A stretch of 64,000 nucleotides of DNA from RUG14871 sp045539425 (GCA_045539425.1 JAZQFH010000003.1:7178-71177), one strand, 5' to 3'; shown: positions 15,681 to 24,171, numbered from the stretch's first letter. Notes: generated by a model from the sequence alone, not told the origin. Program-made: numbers and translations.

Positions 15681-17597
15681 CTACACTAACGGAATCTCCA
15701 CGACTTCCGCCATTTTCCCGAGACAGCTCTCAATCTGCTCGGAAATATCCTTGATCAGGCGTTCGGAAATATCATCGTTCTTTTCCTTCGCCAGATTTTC
15801 CATCAACCCGTTTCTCACGTCTTCCGAAATGTGATCAATTCTTGACGCAAAGAAACTCTTCGGCAAGAGCCTTCTTACCGCATTGGGCAGATTGGCGTTC
15901 AGCAGTGCGTCCTGCATCTTCTCTTTCCCGAGTGCCAGCACCATGATGCTTAAAATTGCCCCTGCAATAATACCCGGTAAGCCGTTGGCGATCATTGCCA
16001 CGCCGCTTCCGCCGCAAAGTAAACCGACCAGAATCGAGATGATGCCGTCAATCAGCCAGGTGATCTCTTCCACCGCGAAGATATCCCTGCTTTCGACCTT
16101 CACGTCAATATCGCTGACGGAAAGGAAGGAATTCAGATTCAGTGCCGAATACGGAACGTTGTGTTTCACGCAGATCGGCATCGTATATTTTTCCAAAGCG
16201 AAGGAGATATCCTTCAGCCATTCCCCAATCGGTTTCTGAAGAAGATGTCTCGCTTCTTCGGTATGCAGGAATTCATCGATTCCCTCCTGCAGTTTTTCAT
16301 CGATGTCGCTCAGTTTCTCCAGGCTTCCCTCTCTCCAGAGGTCCACGATCGGCAGCGCCACTTCCTTTAAGATCGGATCCACCAGAGCGTCCACCGTCTT
16401 GCGGTAAAGCTTCTGGATGTTCTCTCCGACAATATCCTCCACTACACTGGAATCCTTCAGGTCATTGACATCCTTTTTGAATTCCCGCAGTTCTTCATCG
16501 ATCTTTCCGCAATAGGATAACCCCGAAGCGACGGAGAATTCCGGTTCGCTGCCGCGTATTACGACCGCTTCCGGGAACACTTCCGCGCACCAGTCACGGA
16601 TCGCCGGAAGTTTGGACACGCCGCCCGTCAAGAAAATCAGTTCCGGCTCTTTTCCCTCAAGACTCTTTGCGATCTGCCTTAAGGCATCCATGAAGACTTC
16701 CCTGAAGGAGCGGTTGTCCAGTTTCGCCACCTTTTTATTTAACAGCTGAGAGCCCACTTCGGCATTCATCTTCAGCGTCAGTCTGGCCGGAAGCAGATTC
16801 TGGCGGATGGAGACATTCTGCACGCAGTCATTCTCCTTCCAGTAATCCTCATCCGAGAAATATTTTTCCTTTAATCGTCTGGCCGCAAATTCCGCATAGC
16901 TCTTCCAGACGGAACTCTCTTCAAAAATCTTACGGATCCGTTTGCCGTCAAAGCTGCTCTCCAGAGCTTCCTCCAAGAGGATCTCATCCATGATGCCGCC
17001 GCCCAGAAAGACTTCCCCGCCGGTCTGCAGTTCTTCTTCCTTCCCGCCGCTGATATAGGCGAAGTCGGTCGTGGAAGAGCCGATATCCACTACCAGGACC
17101 GGCTGAGAGAGAATGTCGTAACCCACCTGCAGATACTTGCTCTGACAGGCGGACACCAGTGCCGCCCTGCTTTCCGAGATGATCTTCACCGGCGGGTAGC
17201 CGATGGATTCAAAGATTTCGCGGTATTCTTCCCGCGTCAGCTTATTCCAGCCGGCAGGACAGCCGATATAGAAGCAGCTGTCTTCCCCTTTCAGAAGATC
17301 CCCGTTGCTGTAAAGCTCCCCTAAAACACCGCTCGCGAAGCTTTTGACATCTTTGCGTGATGCCTTGTCCGTCAGAAAGCGGCTTTTGAAACGGAGCTTG
17401 CGTTCCTGTACATTCGGTTCGTAACAGGCTTTCTCTCCGATAAAGAGTTTCCCGTCTTTTCCAAGGGCATAAGCCGTGATAAAGCTTCTGGCTTCCGCAA
17501 CGCTCAGAATCTCGGGTGCTTCATGTGATTCTTTTTTTAAACGGGCAACCGCGCTTTCCGCATCACCCAGATCAAATCCGTAAAACCGGTCCATCAT
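15681..17597 (-). CDS. Membrane-anchored Hsp70-like ATPase
   Basis: A 638-residue protein whose first ~370 residues fold like the Hsp70/actin ATPase: phosphate-1 loop YGFDLGDAES at 6-15, phosphate-2 LVVDIGSSTTDF near 168-179, adenosine motif IFLTGGVSKLPAIRDW near 312. It has no recognisable DnaK substrate-binding beta domain. Instead there is an alpha-helical region, two membrane segments around residues 505-555 (IISILVGLLCGGSGVAMIA and GIIAGAILSIMVLAL) and an amphipathic helical tail. The start overlaps the stop of the upstream gene by 4 bp (ATGA) and the ribosome site GGAGGT lies inside that gene, so the two are translationally coupled. It is not DnaK. Its client is unknown. Confidence 0.75.
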   Translation of the reverse strand: MMDRFYGFDLGDAESAVARLKKESHEAPEILSVAEARSFITAYALGKDGKLFIGEKACYEPNVQERKLRFKSRFLTDKASRKDVKSFASGVLGELYSNGDLLKGEDSCFYIGCPAGWNKLTREEYREIFESIGYPPVKIISESRAALVSACQSKYLQVGYDILSQPVLVVDIGSSTTDFAYISGGKEEELQTGGEVFLGGGIMDEILLEEALESSFDGKRIRKIFEESSVWKSYAEFAARRLKEKYFSDEDYWKENDCVQNVSIRQNLLPARLTLKMNAEVGSQLLNKKVAKLDNRSFREVFMDALRQIAKSLEGKEPELIFLTGGVSKLPAIRDWCAEVFPEAVVIRGSEPEFSVASGLSYCGKIDEELREFKKDVNDLKDSSVVEDIVGENIQKLYRKTVDALVDPILKEVALPIVDLWREGSLEKLSDIDEKLQEGIDEFLHTEEARHLLQKPIGEWLKDISFALEKYTMPICVKHNVPYSALNLNSFLSVSDIDVKVESRDIFAVEEITWLIDGIISILVGLLCGGSGVAMIANGLPGIIAGAILSIMVLALGKEKMQDALLNANLPNAVRRLLPKSFFASRIDHISEDVRNGLMENLAKEKNDDISERLIKDISEQIESCLGKMAEVVEIPLV

Positions 17598-18472
17598 TCA
17601 CCTCCGGACGCCAGTCCCTTTTTCAGAATGGTACCCTCTAACAGAAATGCCGGACGGATCGTGGAAACCGCTTCAGACGGCATGAAGTCGAAGTACCCTT
17701 TATTCTCTTTGGTATATTCCACCACTTCAATATGATGTTTGTGCAGATAGTATTTCAGCTGCGAGACAAATTCCTGTGACAATGGATTGTCTCTGTCGGC
17801 ATAGGCGCTCTCCAACAGCTGCGCATACAGCTCAATTTCATTGTCATCCACGCCGCTGCCGCCTTCCTGCATCTGTTTCTTTAAGGCAATGCTCTCGCGG
17901 ATCTGCAGCTCTTCCAGCTGTCTGTCAATGACCAGAACCGTCGCAAAAACGGACTGATAGATCTTTTCGGAGTCGATATGAACTTCCGCATAATACTGCT
18001 TTCTGCTTTTCGCTTCCTTCTTTTTTGAAAAGATTCCCGCTAAAAGAAGAAACAGCGATGCCAGAAGCACCCCGCCAAATAAGACCCAGGGGTAGTAGTC
18101 TTTGGCGTACTGGACATAGGCGATATAGATATAGCCTAAGGAAGCCAGAGAACATAATAAACCGAGGAAGAGAAAGACGGTAAAGAAGACGCTGCGCTTC
18201 GCCTCTTCCTTTTTCCCGTTGACCTCTTCCCGCGTAAATACGGTTGCTTCCCCGTCCGCTTCCAAAGCGGAAAAGGCCGGCTTCACACTCTGCATCATAA
18301 AGGAGGCCGCCTCTTTCTGCGCATCGCTCAGATCCTGTTCATTGTAGGAATACAGGATGCGGTCGAGTTCATTGCGGACCTCTTTCAATGCGGCTGCCTT
18401 ATTCAGGGTTTTCGCCAGATTATTCAGAAAACGCTCTTTATCTTTTTCAAGATACATCTGCATGGAATTCAT
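17594..18472 (-). CDS. Two-TM partner of the Hsp70-like ATPase
   Basis: A 292-residue protein of no firm family. Residues 1-95 are helical and charged; two membrane helices follow (about 97-120 and 128-150, FFTVFLFLGLLCSLASLGYIY-like and VLFGGVLLASLFLLLAGIF); the rest is cytosolic, with a coiled-coil-like stretch (about 165-200). The end, STIRPAFLLEGTILKKGLA, recalls the small beta domain that closes GrpE-type exchange factors, so it may be the exchange factor or tether of the Hsp70-like protein. This is only a weak resemblance. Stop and start of the pair overlap (ATGA). Confidence 0.55.
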   Translation of the reverse strand: MNSMQMYLEKDKERFLNNLAKTLNKAAALKEVRNELDRILYSYNEQDLSDAQKEAASFMMQSVKPAFSALEADGEATVFTREEVNGKKEEAKRSVFFTVFLFLGLLCSLASLGYIYIAYVQYAKDYYPWVLFGGVLLASLFLLLAGIFSKKKEAKSRKQYYAEVHIDSEKIYQSVFATVLVIDRQLEELQIRESIALKKQMQEGGSGVDDNEIELYAQLLESAYADRDNPLSQEFVSQLKYYLHKHHIEVVEYTKENKGYFDFMPSEAVSTIRPAFLLEGTILKKGLASGGE

Positions 18473-18524
18473 TTGCGTATACCTCGTCTGGTTTTATTAT
18501 ATCATCTGCAGGAACATGAAAAAA

Positions 18525-18544
18525 GCACATCACTTTCCATGTGC
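18525..18544 (-). terminator. Terminator of the DUF4234-like gene
   Basis: GCACAT/ATGTGC stem with T run on the minus strand. It overlaps the last codons of the gene. Confidence 0.65.
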
Positions 18545-18961
18545 TCCCTCTTCCGCTCTTCTGTTCAGTTCCTTCTCCACTTTATTCAGCGTATCAAAGA
18601 AACGCTCTGTTGCGATCATCGGTCCGAAGCAGAGCACACCGAACACGTTCCAGTCAAACATGTGCCGGTAGGATGTCAGCTTCCCCTCAATGCCAAGCTC
18701 GATTGCCTTTTCCTTCAACTCCTCCGCCACCTTTGCCATCCACACAAGCGTATAGATAAAAAGCGTGGGAATCCCCTTCAAATAGGCAATATAATACTTC
18801 TCCGTCTTATGCCCGAGCACTTCGTCAATCTCATCCTGCAGTCCGCGCGGCATATAGATCAGAAAGAAGATCCCTGCCGTAAAGAAATCGATGAAGCCGA
18901 GCCAGAAGCCTTTTCGGTCGGTATGCTGAAATCTCATAGAATAATGATAACGCACTCCCAT
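18530..18961 (-). CDS. DUF4234-like small membrane protein
   Basis: About 143 residues with two or three hydrophobic segments (FWLGFIDFFTAGIFFLIYM near residues 18-36, YYIAYLKGIPTLFIYTLVW near 54-72) and a charged helical C-terminus with VEKELNRRAEEG. The first part resembles DUF4234 proteins; function unknown. The start is uncertain: an upstream GTG (18973) lies inside the terminator of the previous gene, ATG 18961 and ATG 18937 both lack a good ribosome site. It stands alone between two terminators. Confidence 0.6.
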   Translation of the reverse strand: MGVRYHYSMRFQHTDRKGFWLGFIDFFTAGIFFLIYMPRGLQDEIDEVLGHKTEKYYIAYLKGIPTLFIYTLVWMAKVAEELKEKAIELGIEGKLTSYRHMFDWNVFGVLCFGPMIATERFFDTLNKVEKELNRRAEEGAHGK

Positions 18962-18963
18962 AA

Positions 18964-18985
18964 AAAAGTTCACGTTTGAGTGAAC
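18964..18985 (-). terminator. Terminator after the DUF4230 gene
   Basis: On the minus strand an 8-bp stem AAGTTCAC / GTGAACTT with a 6-base loop runs into six T. Confidence 0.75.
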
Positions 18986-18993
18986 TTCGCTGT

Positions 18994-19722
18994 TTAGATC
19001 ATCGTAATGGTGATATGGTAGTTTGCCGCAACGGAAGTGATGATCGGCTCCATGATCTCATAGACCTTGAGGATTGCCATCTGATCGGCATCTTTCAGCA
19101 TCTCTTCTGCGGAAAGCCGCTCCGTCATATCTCTGAGTGCGGCACTTTCCAGCATGTTCTGCTCTTCGGCCGTCAGCTTGATGTCCCCGAAGGCCAGAAG
19201 TCCCCGTTCCGTATCTTCAAATTCCATCGAGTCCACATCCAGATTCACGCTGTGCAGTGCGGCATGCGGAATCTGCAGTACGACCACACGCGCGCTGTGA
19301 TCCACCTTGATCTGGCTGCGGGCGATCCTACTTAAGTCAACGGTATAGAGTCCGTTGGCATGGAAGGTCACATTCTTCACTTTCGAGAAGATGGCCAGAT
19401 TCCCCAGCCCTGCTCTTGTGATGGTGGTTGCCATCGTGATCGGCTGCTCCATCACAATCAGTTCCATGTTTTCCTTGGCCTTGCCTAAGATCGCATCTTC
19501 AAATTCCGCGGAAGTATGCGTGAAGACGCCCTGATTCATAATGACATCGGAAGTTTCGCTTCCCGCCACCTGCCCTGTGATCATGGGATCTTTCGGCTTC
19601 ATGTTCTGATAGACGGTAAATCCGCCCAAAAGACAGCCGGTCAGAATCCCGATAATATAGAACTTCATATTCTTTCCGAGTTCACGGAAGAATTCTTTCA
19701 CTTTTTCCAGGAGTTTTTCCAT
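18994..19722 (-). CDS. DUF4230-domain membrane protein
   Basis: A 242-residue protein with one N-terminal membrane helix (about residues 20-37, MKFYIIGILTGCLLGGFTV) and an extracellular DUF4230 domain; function unknown. The ATG at 19722 is chosen because GGGAGG lies just before it; a longer frame reaches 19770. The domain includes the typical YTVDLSRIARSQIKVD and VVVLQIPHAAL stretches. Single gene between two terminators. Confidence 0.78.
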   Translation of the reverse strand: MEKLLEKVKEFFRELGKNMKFYIIGILTGCLLGGFTVYQNMKPKDPMITGQVAGSETSDVIMNQGVFTHTSAEFEDAILGKAKENMELIVMEQPITMATTITRAGLGNLAIFSKVKNVTFHANGLYTVDLSRIARSQIKVDHSARVVVLQIPHAALHSVNLDVDSMEFEDTERGLLAFGDIKLTAEEQNMLESAALRDMTERLSAEEMLKDADQMAILKVYEIMEPIITSVAANYHITITMI

Positions 19723-19783
19723 TGGCGTATCCTCCCTTTCTTCCATCTGTATCATAACAGAGAAGTGCACTTTAAGAGAAAAA

Positions 19784-19809
19784 AGCTCATAAGTTACTGC
19801 TTATGAGCT
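19784..19809 (-). terminator. Terminator of the ABC exporter gene
   Basis: A perfect 10-bp stem (AGCTCATAAG / CTTATGAGCT) with a 6-base loop; on the minus strand six T follow. Confidence 0.85.
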
Positions 19810-19814
19810 GTAAA

Positions 19815-21656
19815 TTACTGATTTAAGAGGGCTTTTTCCGTTTCCAGCGCTTTGGAGAACTGGGTTTCGTAAAGTTCCTGATACACGCCGCCGGCACTGA
19901 CCAGTTCCTTATGCGTACCGCGCTCGACGATCTGCCCTTCCTTGACCACGATGATCTCATCCGCCGCTAAGATCGTGCTTAAGCGGTGGGCGATCAGGAT
20001 GGAAGTGCGCTCATCGATCAGCGGATCGATGGCTTCCTGGATGAGGCTTTCGGAAATGGAGTCCAGGGCGCTTGTCGCTTCATCAAAGATCAGAAGATAC
20101 GGATCCTTCAGAAGAACGCGGGCAATACTGATTCTCTGCTTCTCCCCTCCGGAGAGTTTTAAGCCGCGGTTACCGACCATGGTATCCAGCCCGGCTTCCT
20201 GATTGGAGATGAACTCCCAGATATTGGCCTGCTTGCAGGCATCGATCATCTCTTCTTCCGTGGCATCCGGCTTTGCGTAGAGCAGGTTATCCCTTATCGT
20301 TCCGTTAAAGAGATACGTCTCCTGGGAAACCACACCGATATTGTCACGCAGTACCTTCAGGTCGATATCCTTGACATTGACATCGTCAAAATAGACCGCT
20401 CCCGCATCCACATCGTAAAGACGCGGAATCAGGTTGACGATGGTGCTCTTGCCGCTGCCGCTCGGACCGACGATGGCGATGCTTCTTCCAGCTTCGAGCT
20501 CAAAGTTGATATCCTTTAAAATCTGACGCGAGGAGTCATAGGAGAAGTCGACATGTTCAAAGCGGACCTTTCCTTCCATATTCTTAATCTCCACCGGATT
20601 CTTCGGTGTTTCAATTTCCACCGGCATGTCGTAGTAGTCAAAGATACGGGTAAACATGGCCATGGAACGGATCCATTCCACCTGGATATTCAGAAGCGAG
20701 TTGACCGGTCCGTACATTCTGCCCAGTAAGGACACCATGACCGTGATGTCACCGACGGAAAGATTCTGATTGTATTTCATCATTAAGATACCGCCAACCA
20801 GATACAGCAGCATCGGTCCGATGGAAGAGAATGTGGAGATGACGACCATGAACCATCTTCCGGCCATGCTTTCCTTCACATTCAGATTGATCATCTTCTT
20901 ATTCAGCTTTTCGTAGCGTGCATATTCGTAGTCTTCCTTCCCGAAGAGCTTCACCAACAGCTGCCCGCTGACGGAAAGTGTTTCGTTCAGGATGCCGTTG
21001 ATTTCATCGTTGCAGGCCTGGGAGGCATTGGTGATCTCCCATCTCGTCTTGCCTGCCATCCGTGTCGGAAGCGTGAATAAAGGCACGATCACAATTCCCA
21101 ATACCGCCAGAATCCAGTTCTTCTGGAACATAGCCACTAAAGCCACGATAAGCGTTACCACATTGGAAAGGATACTCGTGAACGTACGGGTGATGATCGA
21201 TTCTACGCCGGAGATGTCCGAAGTCATACGGGTGATGATATCTCCCTGGTTATTGGAAGTGAAGAAGCTCTGCGACATCTTCTGCAGATGACGGTACATG
21301 GAGTTGCGCATATCGTAGGTGATATGCTGGGCGATCCACGTGTTCAGATAGCTTTCCGCCACCCCGATCAGATTGGATAAGAGCGTCACCGCCAGACTCA
21401 GAATGATCAGTTTGATGAGGGCTTCCATATTCCGTCCGATCAGACCTTCATCAATGATGCGGCCTGTGATGATGGACGGATATAAACTGAACAGACTCGA
21501 AATAAAGATGCAGAAAAGCACCAGTGCCATCTGCTTCCAGTACGGTTTCAGATAACTGAAGACCCGTAATAACAATTCTTTTGTGACTTTTGGCTTATTG
21601 GCTTTCTCCTCTTCCGTTAAAAAGCCTCTGCCCATTCCTCTACCCGGACCCGGCAT
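19815..21656 (-). CDS. ABC transporter, exporter half (TM-NBD fusion)
   Basis: A 613-residue half-transporter: six membrane helices (about residues 35-330) fused to an ATPase domain. Walker A GPSGSGKST near 400, signature LSGGEKQRIS near 503, Walker B LLIFDEATSALD near 523, and the H-loop IAHRLST near 557. Such proteins dimerise and export lipids, peptides or drugs. Only one half is encoded here and no partner lies next to it, so it probably acts as a homodimer. The N-terminus MPGPGRGMGRGF is Gly/Arg-rich, as is common in the ABCB-like exporters that carry a short cytosolic lead. Substrate unknown. Confidence 0.9.
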   Translation of the reverse strand: MPGPGRGMGRGFLTEEEKANKPKVTKELLLRVFSYLKPYWKQMALVLFCIFISSLFSLYPSIITGRIIDEGLIGRNMEALIKLIILSLAVTLLSNLIGVAESYLNTWIAQHITYDMRNSMYRHLQKMSQSFFTSNNQGDIITRMTSDISGVESIITRTFTSILSNVVTLIVALVAMFQKNWILAVLGIVIVPLFTLPTRMAGKTRWEITNASQACNDEINGILNETLSVSGQLLVKLFGKEDYEYARYEKLNKKMINLNVKESMAGRWFMVVISTFSSIGPMLLYLVGGILMMKYNQNLSVGDITVMVSLLGRMYGPVNSLLNIQVEWIRSMAMFTRIFDYYDMPVEIETPKNPVEIKNMEGKVRFEHVDFSYDSSRQILKDINFELEAGRSIAIVGPSGSGKSTIVNLIPRLYDVDAGAVYFDDVNVKDIDLKVLRDNIGVVSQETYLFNGTIRDNLLYAKPDATEEEMIDACKQANIWEFISNQEAGLDTMVGNRGLKLSGGEKQRISIARVLLKDPYLLIFDEATSALDSISESLIQEAIDPLIDERTSILIAHRLSTILAADEIIVVKEGQIVERGTHKELVSAGGVYQELYETQFSKALETEKALLNQ

Positions 21657-21734
21657 AGACGTATCCTCCCCTGTTTATTTTTTCAAATTATAGCACATGA
21701 GATATGTCCCTTATGTGAACAAGACACAAAAAAA

Positions 21735-21752
21735 ATGCATGTCTCCATGCAT
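21735..21752 (-). terminator. Terminator after the TIGR04076 gene
   Basis: ATGCATG / CATGCAT stem with a 4-base loop; the minus strand continues with nine T. Confidence 0.8.
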
Positions 21753-21757
21753 CGGAT

Positions 21758-22069
21758 TCATTCTTTTTCCATCGCTTCCACCAGGAAGATCACGGGACGG
21801 CAGCCGTCGTTGCAGCTGATGACAGCCGAATTCCTCTCTTTCATCCAGTCCTTCAGAAAGTCCTCTCCGCCATGAGAGAGCGCAAAGACAAAATGACTCA
21901 TGCTCTGCCAGGCACTTTCACATAAGCCTTCCGGCTTTTCCCAGCCGTTCGACACGAACACCTGACCTTCCTTACAGAGTTCGCAATAACCCAGTCCTTC
22001 AACCGCATATGCATCGGCAATCTCTTTCTGAAAGGTTCTCTTCAATACCGTAATTCTGACCGGTTTCAT
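21758..22069 (-). CDS. TIGR04076-family protein
   Basis: A 103-residue protein that matches the TIGR04076 pattern: MKPVRITVLKRTF at the start, CELCKEGQVF near 29-38, LCESAWQSMSHFVFALSHG near 49-67 and CNDGCRPVIFLVEAME at the end. The several Cys residues suggest metal binding or redox chemistry, but the function of the family is unknown. It is about 15 bp from the upstream HEYGH gene and ends in its own terminator. Confidence 0.8.
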   Translation of the reverse strand: MKPVRITVLKRTFQKEIADAYAVEGLGYCELCKEGQVFVSNGWEKPEGLCESAWQSMSHFVFALSHGGEDFLKDWMKERNSAVISCNDGCRPVIFLVEAMEKE

Positions 22070-22084
22070 TCCTCTTTCCTCCTC

Positions 22085-22489
22085 TTAAAGAAAAATATCC
22101 TCTGTCACTCTGTAACCCCACAGATCTGCCCAGCTTTCCGTATAAAACGAATAGTAGGAACGACGTTTTCTCTTGCGGTAACGTTTCCAGTAGTAGAGAT
22201 GTTCCCAGAGCGCGGACGGGATGCCGATCACAAGCAGGTAGAGCGGTCCCAGAGCGAGCGACTGGATCGTATGTCCGTACTCGTGGACTGTGATCCGCTT
22301 CCCGGCATGTTCGCTGACGAAAATATACATGCCTAAAGAGACACAGTTATCACTTTTCCAGACGGTTGCCCGTGAGCCGTGATAATCAAAGTGCCTGTTG
22401 TGAATATTCCACAGATAAAGAAGAAAGCCCAGCAAGGTCTGCGGAAATCCCCAGGTCCACTGCGCGAGCCGATAGAAAAATGTTTTCAT
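22085..22489 (-). CDS. HEYGH-motif membrane-associated protein (possible metalloprotease)
   Basis: A 134-residue protein with hydrophobic stretches (WTWGFPQTLLGFLLYLW near residues 10-26; LGPLYLLVIGIPSALW near 80-95) and a single VHEYGHTIQ motif near 68-76. HExxH is the zinc site of many metalloproteases, and it is followed by a Glu/Asp-containing region (ESWADLWG near 117) that could supply the third ligand. The family is unknown to me. The ATG at 22489 is preferred because AGGGGA precedes it; a longer frame begins at 22543. It follows the structured RNA and precedes the TIGR04076 gene. Confidence 0.6.
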   Translation of the reverse strand: MKTFFYRLAQWTWGFPQTLLGFLLYLWNIHNRHFDYHGSRATVWKSDNCVSLGMYIFVSEHAGKRITVHEYGHTIQSLALGPLYLLVIGIPSALWEHLYYWKRYRKRKRRSYYSFYTESWADLWGYRVTEDIFL

Positions 22490-22580
22490 AGAAAAACGGT
22501 CCCCTGACGCCACCCTCATCCTTTTAAGCAAATATCCGGTCATAATTGATACGTAATACCTGATACGTGTGTACCCGATC

Positions 22581-22690
22581 GGAGAAATACGCGATGTTCG
22601 GGGATTCGAACCCCGGGACTATCTCATCGTCTACCACCTGTAAGATCTTTCGATCGTGCAACTTGCGCAGTTGCCGCGTGATATTCACCC
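22581..22690 (-). ncRNA. Structured RNA with tRNA-like T arm, downstream of the DIP1984 gene
   Basis: No ORF here, but on the minus strand about 110 bases fold well by eye. The ends can pair (GGTGAA..ATCACG with CGTATTTCTCC, one mismatch and two bulges). Inside are GCAACT-GCGCA-AGTTGC (22674-22658), a GATC-GAAA-GATC tetraloop hairpin (22655-22644), a stretch AGGTGGTAGA (22639-22630) equal to a tRNA D-loop consensus, a CGATG/CATCG helix (22629-22625 with 22596-22592), and within it CGGGG-TTCGAAT-CCCCG, a canonical T arm and T loop (22615-22599). There is no acceptor stem plus anticodon arm of normal form, so it is not an ordinary tRNA. It begins 26 bp after the DIP1984 stop and is probably processed from that transcript. 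The D-loop and T-loop pair recalls bacterial Y RNAs. Confidence 0.65.
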
Positions 22691-22716
22691 TTAAAACGAC
22701 TACCGACTGATTATGA

Positions 22717-23175
22717 TTAGTCTTCGATCAGATCAACGGTCCAGTTTGCCTGCTGGATTCGGTTATCCAGTAAGCGGACTTCTTTCGCGATCCGGTCCGC
22801 TTCCTTCTGCAGTTCTTCCACGTTGACGACAGAGACCACCTTGATCTCTGAATTGCGGGCGCGGTTGGTCTTCTGTGATGCGGAATAGAGGATATCCCTG
22901 TAAGCACTCTGTTTCAGCTTCAGTACATCCTTTTTCGCAATCAGCTCCGTTAAAGAGACGCCGTCCAACAGGCACTTGCAGTTGGTCAGATTGATCTTCT
23001 GAATCAGATATTCCAGTCTGTTAAGATCTTCGTTGAGTTCCTTCAGCAGTTTTTCCGGTTTTTCATCCGGTTTTTCGCCTTCCTGCACCAGTACGTTGGA
23101 CTGGATGCGGGAGCGCAGCTGTTCAATGCGGGTATTGAGATCCGCTCTTTCCTGTAAAGCTTCCGCTAATTTCAT
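22717..23175 (-). CDS. DIP1984-family coiled-coil protein
   Basis: A 152-residue, highly charged helical protein: MKLAEALQERADLNTRIEQL at the start, NLTNCKCLLDGVSLTELIA near 81-99, AYRDILYSASQKTNRARNSEI near 109-129 (split here by reading), and IQQANWTVDL at the end. This matches the DIP1984 family of small coiled-coil proteins of unknown biochemical role. TATAAT at about 23204-23209 on the minus strand gives a possible -10 box, and AAGGAAG lies before the ATG. The gene is followed 26 bp later by the tRNA-elbow-like RNA, which suggests a protein-RNA pair. Confidence 0.8.
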   Translation of the reverse strand: MKLAEALQERADLNTRIEQLRSRIQSNVLVQEGEKPDEKPEKLLKELNEDLNRLEYLIQKINLTNCKCLLDGVSLTELIAKKDVLKLKQSAYRDILYSASQKTNRARNSEIKVVSVVNVEELQKEADRIAKEVRLLDNRIQQANWTVDLIED

Positions 23176-23337
23176 CTTTCACACTTCCTTTTTTCTTTAT
23201 TATACACTAGCGTCAAAGGTGAAAAAGCGTAACATGGATTCAAATAAACGCACTTTATAAAAAAAACTTTAAGGAAAGAAAAAAATAAGTTAAGATATAA
23301 CTAAGATGAAACGTATTTTATACGAAGGGAGAAAATA

Positions 23338-24171
23338 ATGAATTTATTACAGCTTTTGTTAGGAACATTGACATCCAATGATTCCGTCAATTCAGTCTCG
23401 AAAAAGACAGGTGTCTCTTCCGGTTTGGTTTCCAAACTGATGATTGCGGCAATTCCGCTCTTAATCAGCTACATGACAAAGAACGCTTCCAAAAAGGAAG
23501 GTGCTCAGTCCCTGTTAGGTGCTTTAACACAGCATACCAGCAGCAAGCCGGTTTCTCAGCAGATTGCCAACGCGGATGACACAGATGGTGCCAAGATCAT
23601 CGGCCACATCTTAGGTCAGGACCAGAACGCCATCGTCAGCAACCTGGCAAACCAGACAGGTCTGAACGCGAAGGAAGTCAACGCCGTTCTGAACAATATC
23701 GCTCCGGCATTATTAAACAGCTTATCCACAGCCACAACAGCTACAGCCAATGCTCAGGCAGCAACAACAACAACTACTACTACTAACAAAAAGAAAAAAA
23801 CACAGGCTGCTTCCCAGGCAACAACTCAGAACAGCGGTGTGAACTTAGCTGACGGTATCGACTTAAGCGACTTAGTCGGTTTATTAGGCGGCAGCGGTGC
23901 AACAGCACAGCAGACACAGCAGCAGGCAAACAGCGGTCTGAATCTGTTAGGCTCCCTCTTAGGCGGCAACCAGCAGCAGACTCAGCAGTCCAGTGGTCTT
24001 GGCAACATGCTCGGATCCCTCTTAGGCGGCGGTCAGCAGCAGACTCAGCAGTCCAGCGGTTTAGGCAACATGCTCGGATCCCTCTTAGGCGGAACATCCC
24101 AGCAGTCCACTACAACCAGCCAGGCAGACGGCTCTGAACTGTTAGGTTTATTAACAGGCTTACTGAAATAA
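23338..24171 (+). CDS. DUF937-domain protein with Gln/Ser/Gly repeat tail
   Basis: A 277-residue protein. Residues 1-135 form a DUF937 domain (NLLQLLLGTLTSNDSV, VSSGLVSKLMIAAIPLLISYM, LNAKEVNAVLNNIAPALLN). The rest is low-complexity: a Thr/Lys linker (ATTTTTTTNKKKK), then a tail rich in Gln, Ser and Gly with repeats of SGLGNMLGSLLGG. No signal peptide. DUF937 proteins are of unknown function; YidB is a relative. GAAGGGAG precedes the ATG. Single gene with its own strong terminator. Confidence 0.82.
   Translation: MNLLQLLLGTLTSNDSVNSVSKKTGVSSGLVSKLMIAAIPLLISYMTKNASKKEGAQSLLGALTQHTSSKPVSQQIANADDTDGAKIIGHILGQDQNAIVSNLANQTGLNAKEVNAVLNNIAPALLNSLSTATTATANAQAATTTTTTTNKKKKTQAASQATTQNSGVNLADGIDLSDLVGLLGGSGATAQQTQQQANSGLNLLGSLLGGNQQQTQQSSGLGNMLGSLLGGGQQQTQQSSGLGNMLGSLLGGTSQQSTTTSQADGSELLGLLTGLLK
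23938..24095 (+). repeat. 63-bp in-frame tandem repeats in the DUF937 gene
   Basis: Two copies of a 63-bp unit (21 residues: QQTQQSSGLGNMLGSLLGG plus two) start near 23973 and 24036; a weaker copy precedes them. The DNA copies differ at few positions, so the repeat number may vary between strains. Confidence 0.75.

Noticed and set aside
15681..17597. DnaK
   Set aside because: The ATPase core is Hsp70-like, but the substrate-binding domain is missing and membrane helices are present.
22592..22625. Ordinary tRNA gene on the minus strand
   Set aside because: The T arm is canonical, but no 7-bp acceptor stem, D stem or anticodon arm of normal form can be laid out around it.
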